DNA of 64,000 nucleotides. Source: Tethya wilhelma. Taxonomy: Eukaryota; Porifera; Demospongiae; Tethyida; Tethyidae. Where the stretch lies: assembly GCA_964030475.1 (NCBI GenBank), contig CAXIPT010000003.1, positions 564,797 through 628,796 of the forward strand, in the 5' to 3' direction. Below the pieces are notes generated by a model. That model was not told where the DNA came from and did not search any database. It saw only the letters and a program-made list of their open reading frames with translations. A program made the position numbers and the translations under genes. Position 1 is the first letter of the stretch. Each line of letters opens with the position of its first letter. Below, piece after piece: positions 57,775 through 64,000 of the stretch.

Positions 57775-58804
57775 CACTGTATTTGGTTCTCAGTATCCCA
57801 TCAACAATGGCCTTCCCAATATCATATGTAACCTCAAACATTGATCCCATGCTGATGTAAACCACACTGCGCTCTGGTCTATCTTTCAACCATTGCTGAA
57901 GATCTTTGGGAAGGGGTGGAGGTGATTTTGAAAGGAGTGGACCAAGATAGTGCGTCATGGGAGGATAGGTTCGTGGATATTCCAATCCTATAACAGTTGG
58001 AATAAAAAGTGGGACCATCACAGTTGAGTCTGTTACTAGAACATTCGTGGAAATATTTGAACAGTATTTCGTATTGTTTCGCGCTAATAGGACATACTTC
58101 TGTACAAATCTGGAAGCTATGCCATCCAATAACACTTGAATACGTTCAAAAAGTCCTGGATTCAGTGCAGATATGTTCCCCAACATCACAGAAGGTACAA
58201 ACCATTGGTTAGAAGGCTGAAAAGGACTCTGTATGGAAGATGCTTGAATGAATACTGGAATACTGTATCGTTTGTGAATACACATCAATGCCGGGGTTAG
58301 GAAATCATCTGCAATGATCGCATCCCACTGCTTGAGGGTGGAAAGTTCAGCGTCGAACCAAGAAGACAATAACAGGTTAATTTCTTCCTTCCAAGCATCA
58401 AAGACAATCTTCACTTTGGTCATTTCGGACTCTTTTTCGAGTTCACTAGGAGAGACCGATTCCCAAGGCGATCTTTGATGAGCACTCACGTAAGATATTC
58501 CCACACTCTTTGCAAGTCGTTCAATCTTTTCTTGATTTGACTCAGCTCCTGTACACAGTGTGACATTGTGACCTCTGCGAGCTAGTTCTTCGCCTGTGGC
58601 AAGTATGGGTGCGTAATGACCCGCTATGGGGAGAGTGAACAGCAAAATGTTCAACTTTTGCTTGTAAGATTTCCGATTCTCTGTAGTTGAGTGAGCTTGG
58701 TGGCTGCTGGTAGACCTGTCTTGATTCTGAGCACCTCCTGAACTATAACAGGTCAGCAAAGAGGCAGAAATGATCACAATAATCCAGACATTAGGAGTTT
58801 TCAT
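57775..58804 (-). CDS. UDP-glycosyltransferase 6, 3' truncated by a contig break
   Basis: 343 codons of a UGT: signal peptide (NVWIIVIISASLLTCYSSGG), acceptor domain with LPIAGHYAPILATGEELARR, and the start of the donor domain (RSVVYISMGSMFEVTYDIGK). The frame ends at a single N (57774), just where UGT1-5 continue to VVWAL and the HGG signature. The missing donor half is not a mutation but a sequence break. The rest may exist elsewhere in the genome; the fragment at 58889-58986 is the tail of another UGT. Up to the break the gene looks intact. Confidence 0.85.
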
Positions 58805-58888
58805 GATTCCCTGAATCTCGAGATTAACCGTAATTTATTTGGAAAAGATCATCAAAATTACATGTTACGTTTTACAATATTATTTTCA

Positions 58889-58986
58889 GTCTTTCTTTTC
58901 TTTTCTCTTGCAGCAGGTTCTCCTACAGACAAACTGACAGCACTTCAGAAAACAATAGATGACACTCACTAGTATGACTGCTAATA
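58889..58986 (-). pseudogene. UGT C-terminal fragment at contig edge
   Basis: 98 bp nearly identical to the last 33 codons of UGT1-4 (membrane-helix end plus the Cys/Lys tail and stop), ending at a single N (58987). It lies upstream of UGT6 on the same strand, so it is the 3' end of a further UGT whose body was cut off by the contig boundary. Confidence 0.8.
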
Positions 58987-59084
58987 NTTTTCAGCATTAT
59001 TTACAAAGGCCGTTGATCTATAATGACATCTCTTAGATTATGGTGACTTGCTGGCCTATTCCAAAGCCAGTCGACTTTAAGACA

Positions 59085-59640
59085 ATCAACTTGATATCTG
59101 AACTATATATAGATATTATTAACCAATAACACTATAACATTTCTTTGTTCGTTAGCACTTTTCTACTCCTACAGAGGCAGTTGGTGTCTCTTGTGATCTA
59201 AACTGTGAGCAGTGTGTGTTTTTTGTTTTCTGTTTTAGAGTACATTTTCCTTTGTACCATGCACAGATCAAGCTGGGCATGTTACTGGAAATTACTGTGT
59301 AGGCTCTCCCTACGGACTCCTGGTCTTTTCACAAGAAATTTCTTAACTCCATGAGTAACAACTTGACATACAAACTCAAAAGTTAGTAACCTATATATCA
59401 CTATATAATTTTTTTCATCTCACTTCTCTACTCTTTACAGAGGCAGTTGCTTCTTTGATATAGGACCTGTACAGTAGTGATTGGCTAAACATTCAAGACA
59501 AGCAATTTGACATCCAAATCTAAAAGTTAGTAGTCTCCAATAACACCATGCAATTTCTTTTCAACATCACTTCTCCATTGTTTACAGAGGCAGGTGATGT
59601 TAATGGTGTCCGACTGTGTCTCTCAGAGTCTGTACATACA
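59085..59640. repeat. Degenerate tandem repeat with exon-like ends
   Basis: Three imperfect units each contain CAACTTGACAT-like and AAAAGTTAGTA motifs and end in CTACTCTTTACAGAGGCAG. The TTTACAG looks like a splice acceptor, so these may be decayed duplicated exons. No intact frame links them. Confidence 0.45.
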
Positions 59641-60600
59641 GTAGTATCACTGCTCTTATTAGAAATACCTCCTCTTACTGATGTGATGTTGGATAGAGAG
59701 TCTTTTTTGAGACACACATGTATATTACAGGTGTTTTGTGTTGAATACTGCTAGCACTTTTTTCTTTTGTTTGTGTACTGTTACTTTATTGCTATATGAC
59801 CTTGCTCTATAACTCATGTTGTTCTTGTTGTGTGAACTGTAGATTTTATTGCTGTGACAAGTACATGTCTGTATGATATTGTGTATGTAAAGCAAATTTC
59901 GATCTCCCATAGTTATCACTTTATCAGTTCAGTAATAACTGTTGAGTAAGAAAAACTATCCAACTGCATGCTTGAGTATGTACATGCATGTGTGTGTGTG
60001 TTTACAGCTAGCTATCATACGTACGGTAGTACGTATAGTAGGAATGGGCCGGCTGTCACATTGACACAATACAAAATGTTCATGCTTATAAACTTTCAGG
60101 GAAACAAGGCTAAGCCTTCAAATGCATTTTATAGCCTCTCCCAGACAGTTTACTTACTGTATTAACCAAGAAAACTGGCAGAAAGTTTCTAGAGCACTCT
60201 GGAGAGAGCGCTGGCGAGAAGCCACAAGAGTGCAATTTTGTTCTCCTTCCTTCCTTCCAAACTGACTTACTTGAACGCGATTTCCAGACAAACTAAAGGC
60301 ATTGAGCCAACTTTAACTATATAGTGAGACTTCATTTCATCTGTAGTACGTCCTTTTTGACTTGTTTGCTGGCGAAAAGGCAGCAAACAAAATCTAGGCA
60401 GCTTTGAAAATCTTGATATAAAATACTGTACTTAGCCATTTTGATGTAGGTAAAGGTCGTCAAGAGACCACGTGGTTTGCATGCATCTAATGCGCATGCG
60501 CATCAAATGTACACTTCTGCCTTTGTAGAGACTGACTAGTCTCTGCTGTGTGATTGTCTCCATGCAATTGAGCACCTTGGTGTTTAAAAAAGTGAATGAA

Positions 60601-60710
60601 CAAGTAGAGTAAAAATTTTATAAAAATTAGAAGTGTAGGAATGGGCAGTGCGGTAAAAAGCAATGAAACAAGGTAAGTCTCTGAATTTCGGCACATGACT
60701 ACTTCATTTT
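60601..60710 (+). repeat. Perfect 110-bp inverted repeat, left arm
   Basis: Exactly complementary, base for base, to 60868-60977, with a 157-bp spacer. It begins CAAGTAGAGTAAAAATTTTA. Confidence 0.95.
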
Positions 60711-60867
60711 TTGTGCCCAACTCTTATACATTACTGTGTACCTACATTCTACATACTCGTTACTTTATCCAAATTAGTCAAGCGATTGCTTGCATTGATT
60801 CATGAGCCAAAAGACCAACATTTTAATATAAAGATGGAATTCAAATTAAACTTGCAATTGACTCATG

Positions 60868-60977
60868 AAAATGAAGTAGTCATGTGCCGAAATTCAGAGA
60901 CTTACCTTGTTTCATTGCTTTTTACCGCACTGCCCATTCCTACACTTCTAATTTTTATAAAATTTTTACTCTACTTG
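60868..60977 (-). repeat. Perfect 110-bp inverted repeat, right arm
   Basis: Reverse complement of 60601-60710 without mismatch. Transcribed, the pair would fold into a 110-bp duplex. Confidence 0.95.
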
Positions 60978-61112
60978 TATTATAGTCTCATGCATATAGC
61001 ATGCACACATACACCAGTTCCCATATAGTCAGTCTACACTAAGACCCGGGTATCGACCGTGATCGAAATCATGTACTTTTACAAACATAAATGAAGGCAC
61101 CAAGGTGCTTAA

Positions 61113-61875
61113 CCCTTGGTGCCATACCAATACAATACATTGTCACCCATGACAATCTAGCTACCAGTACAATGAACAGTGGGCCCAGCAGAGGATACCA
61201 GCTACAGTATTATTATAACTGAGGATGCCCCGGTGGACCGGGAGGCTGGCACTGGCCGCAGACTGACCGGCTACACAAAGAATATTGGTCATTAACAATG
61301 ATATGATTATCTATATATTAACTGCAAAGATATAGTCAGAGTACTAGCACTGTACTAGCTGGCAAGTTCACATGACATGACTCAGTGATTCATCAGTCTA
61401 TCATCAGCTCTGTCATGCCTTACTCCGGATTCAAAACATGAGCTTAATATATGCAAAACAGCATGATTAATAAGAGTATAGTGTTATTGCTTGCTAAACT
61501 TTACCTACAAAGTAAGTTAGTTACCCTTCAACTCCTTCTGCATGCTTCTGCCAAGTGAAACTGGGCATCTTTTAATCAATTCTAAATAACGCACACTAAG
61601 AAATGGGCGTGATTAGCAGGTGTGGCCTCGAAGCTTAGCGCTCAGAGAGGCTGAAAAGCCTCAGATCTCAGGAACTACAAGGTTTTGTTGAATGCTACGT
61701 GTAATTTTTTTAGATAATATCGATTATTTTACCTTGGTGTGCCGCTTTTGAAGACTGGGCCTTCCGTTCTTGAGATATAGAGTGCAGAAAAAATCTGTCA
61801 GACAGACAGACAGACAGACAGACAGACATACAAAACGACTACCGTAACCCTTGCTGCGCATGCGCGCACCAAGGG
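61113..61875. mobile_element. TTAA-flanked non-autonomous element, about 763 bp
   Basis: TTAA at 61109-61112 and 61876-61879 flank short inverted ends CCCTTGGTGC / GCACCAAGGG. Inside are a (GACA)n run at 61798-61830 and no ORF. The short TIR makes the boundary call tentative. Confidence 0.45.
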
Positions 61876-61879
61876 TTAA

Positions 61880-63204
61880 TTACATAACATTTTAACTGCA
61901 CGTGATCACTATACGTAAGAAAGTGGTTAAAAATTTATGACGTACGCGAAATAACTGAAAATGAGAAGTCTCGTTCACATATACACCAAAGAAAGTCAAA
62001 AGTCAAATATTTGCAATGTAGTTGACAATTTAAGTTCTTTTGAAGAGTCTGATGAAACAATCCCGACTTCTTTACCACGAAATACGAAGGACAACTGCGT
62101 GGTTACTAAGAACACGCGCTTATTATTAACTAAAACCACACCCATTTATGACGTCACGCAGGTAATTTGAGCTGCCAGAAATGAACTTTTCCAAGAGTTT
62201 GTAAGTGAATAACATGACTCAAATGGAAGACTATTCTAGCAACCGTTGGAATTCTGAGAGTTCAATATGTAATTAATCTATGATCCAAAACTTATCTTGC
62301 TGTGAGTTTTCGCATCAAGTTGTCCAGTGAACTGAACATTGAAGGGACAGGACTGTGGCTCAGAGTACATGTGAGAATTGGACTGTCATCCAGTACATAA
62401 AGAATATCAAGACTTCTCAATAGTTTTATTGAGCTTTTCTAAGTTAAATTTATTCTATATAGGAGTATTTCTGAGTGTAGCTGTTCAACTGCCAAGAAAC
62501 AATCACCTGAAATAGCTAAAATTTCATGATTTTCAGTGGTTGCTTATTCAGTATGATCTTGGGTAGGTTACTATATTAAAATGTAGCAATGGTTGTGTAG
62601 TATAATCACTAGAAATATGAAGACTGGAGCATGTTTCGCATCAAGTTGTCCGGTGACCTCTAGTTGGCTCATTCTGAAACTTTCAGCTGAAATCTAGCCT
62701 CGTCCCCAGGCCCAAAAGAGGGCCTGGTACACACTGTTTGCGCATGCGCGTAATTATTGCCGAAAATCCGTGTGGTTTTGTAATCTTTTGTGGGTGTGTC
62801 CATTCGTGACGTAGGCATACGGACACTAAAACAAGTTTTAGACTCTTTTAGAGGCCATTTATAGACCCTTTCTGACCTAAAAAATGTTTGAAACAGATTC
62901 TACTATTACCTGGTCAGTTTATAATACTTGAAGCCAACAGCTGAATTGACTGTATCGACAAATGAGTGTCCTTGCTCTGGAAAAATCACAGAAACTCGCT
63001 CAACGATAAATATAGGTAGAAATTTATTAGTGAATCTTCTCTGAACTATACTAAAGCCAATCCATCTCCAGATAGAATCACTACTGCTATCAATCAATCT
63101 TCTCAATACTTTTACGATGTGAGTTCAAGGTGCACTAGAAGCCAATCAAAAAAAATGGCGGTTGAATTTCAAGTTTGAATTTTGAAGTCCGATATGAAAG
63201 TTGA
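61880..63204. other. Intergenic, repeat-rich
   Basis: Contains an unassigned small open frame at 61961-62170 and a possible element terminus near 62697-62760 (CTAGCCTCGTCCCCAGGCCC, followed by TTGCGCATGCGCG). No recognised gene before 63205. Confidence 0.4.
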
Positions 63205-64000
63205 ATGATGCCTTGCTGCAAGTGCAATAGGTCTGGCTCCTGCAAAGGTTGTGCCTGTGCAAAGGTTGGATCAGCCTGCGTAAATTGCCTACCTGGAAAG
63301 CTACAAAAATGTTGGAATTCATTCAACTCAATTCCGAGTCAATCTTCAATCAATCAATCATCTCCTCAGCCATCTAACCTCAGCCTCAGTCTCAGTCAAG
63401 CTTCACAATCAGATTCTCAATCTATCTCCAACAGGATTGATGTGACCACTCATGATCAAACGTCTCAAGCTACGGGCTGCGATGAGTCTTGTGGGCTGCC
63501 TGAAGTCATTCCGCCAGTGCTGGATAGTGATCTTGGTGAGTTGCAGAATGATTTTGTGTCAGAATCAAGTGATGTTAGTCTCTCTCATGATGCTTGGTCT
63601 CTTCCTGAGCCTACCCCTTGTGCTGAACCTGAATTTTTGTGGGGGGGCCTTGATGCATCCTCATTCACTTCTCTTATATCTACTGCTTATGAGGAGGTAG
63701 TGCATTGGAGAATGAATCTTTTTTTAGTTCCTTTTGGCAGGGAAGGGAAGCATTTTGTATCGGAGTTAGCCAGGCTTTATAGAGCGTTTGCTGAAAGAAC
63801 TGCTCTTGAGTCAATTGCTTTGAAAGCAGCCACTGTGTTCACAATTCTTGCTCTACAAAAGCCTTACAGGAATTCCAAAGCAAAGGCTCACTCTAACTAT
63901 CTTAAGCGACGCTTAGATCACTGGCTGAATGGGGACATTGATGAATTGCTTTGTGAAGGTAGGACCATTCAAAAACGCTGTTTCAAAGCTAAGTTTTCTC
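63205..64000 (+). CDS. Cys-rich ORF, probable 5' part of a retroelement polyprotein (cut by window end)
   Basis: 265 codons open from ATG at 63205 (in-frame TGA at 63202) to the window edge. It starts with a tight Cys cluster (MMPCCKCNRSGSCKGCACAK) spaced like a metal-binding knuckle. A Ser/Gln-rich linker follows, then a conserved-looking helical block (FLVPFGREGKHFVSELARLY, LKRRLDHWLNGDIDELLCEG). I recall this kind of block upstream of reverse transcriptase domains in multicopy ORFs of sponges and cnidarians, but the RT part is beyond the window, so the assignment is tentative. The ORF is intronless and sits beside repeat-rich DNA, consistent with a mobile element. A host gene is the alternative. 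Confidence 0.5.
   Translation, partial: MMPCCKCNRSGSCKGCACAKVGSACVNCLPGKLQKCWNSFNSIPSQSSINQSSPQPSNLSLSLSQASQSDSQSISNRIDVTTHDQTSQATGCDESCGLPEVIPPVLDSDLGELQNDFVSESSDVSLSHDAWSLPEPTPCAEPEFLWGGLDASSFTSLISTAYEEVVHWRMNLFLVPFGREGKHFVSELARLYRAFAERTALESIALKAATVFTILALQKPYRNSKAKAHSNYLKRRLDHWLNGDIDELLCEGRTIQKRCFKAKFS

Noticed and set aside
57767..58804. UGT6 as a genuine truncated pseudogene
   Set aside because: The frame is intact until a single N; the break coincides with the contig join and no disabling mutation is visible.
61961..62170. Small gene (69 codons)
   Set aside because: No start context, domain or neighbouring exon; length expected by chance in AT-rich DNA.

Overview
The window looks like nuclear DNA of an early-branching animal, most likely a demosponge. 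It holds animal-specific genes (a lamin with a CaaX box, CATSPER2, NBAS, a MYPT3/TIMAP-type phosphatase subunit, an Eph-receptor-like ectodomain). Genes are split by short GT-AG introns, intergenic distances are small, base composition is AT-rich, and CA/CT microsatellites and short terminal-inverted-repeat elements are frequent. The species assignment is inference. All multi-exon models were joined by eye from splice sites, reading phase and homology remembered from known families.

Layout. 58-2288 (+): 3' part of a gene joining an Eph ligand-binding domain, a Cys-rich domain and two FN3 domains to a C-terminal jacalin-like lectin domain, with no kinase. 2583-7695 (+): complete CATSPER2 sperm calcium-channel subunit. 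8297-13517 (+): nuclear lamin ending in CIIS. 14578-22585 (-): three tandem, three-exon genes for secreted AID/APOBEC-like deaminases; two have Asp in place of the first zinc-ligand His, and one carries a long proline-rich insert. 23996-25872 (-): acidic repeat protein with a C-terminal membrane segment. 26573-34152 (-): MYPT3/TIMAP-like PP1 regulatory subunit with RVKF, ankyrin repeats and a CVIL prenylation box. 34429-44248: five complete UDP-glycosyltransferase genes (three minus, two plus) around a divergent promoter, with strikingly homogenised 3' halves. 45822-52454 (+): Ig-domain transmembrane protein. 52792-57631 (-): C-terminal part of NBAS. 57775-58986: a UGT-bearing contig bounded by single Ns, probably misplaced. 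59000-63200: repeats, including a perfect 110-bp inverted repeat and a TTAA-flanked element. 63205-64000 (+): start of a Cys-rich ORF, probably from a retroelement.

The deaminase cluster is the most interesting system. Three neighbouring paralogs share the same phase-1 intron positions, each starts with a signal peptide, and each has the xSE...WTPCxxC deaminase core. This points to extracellular cytidine-deaminase-like effectors that are diversifying in tandem, plausibly in immunity or conflict with nucleic-acid parasites. The neighbouring UGT array (small-molecule conjugation in the ER) is an independent tandem family shaped by gene conversion. No operon-like co-regulation between these blocks is visible.
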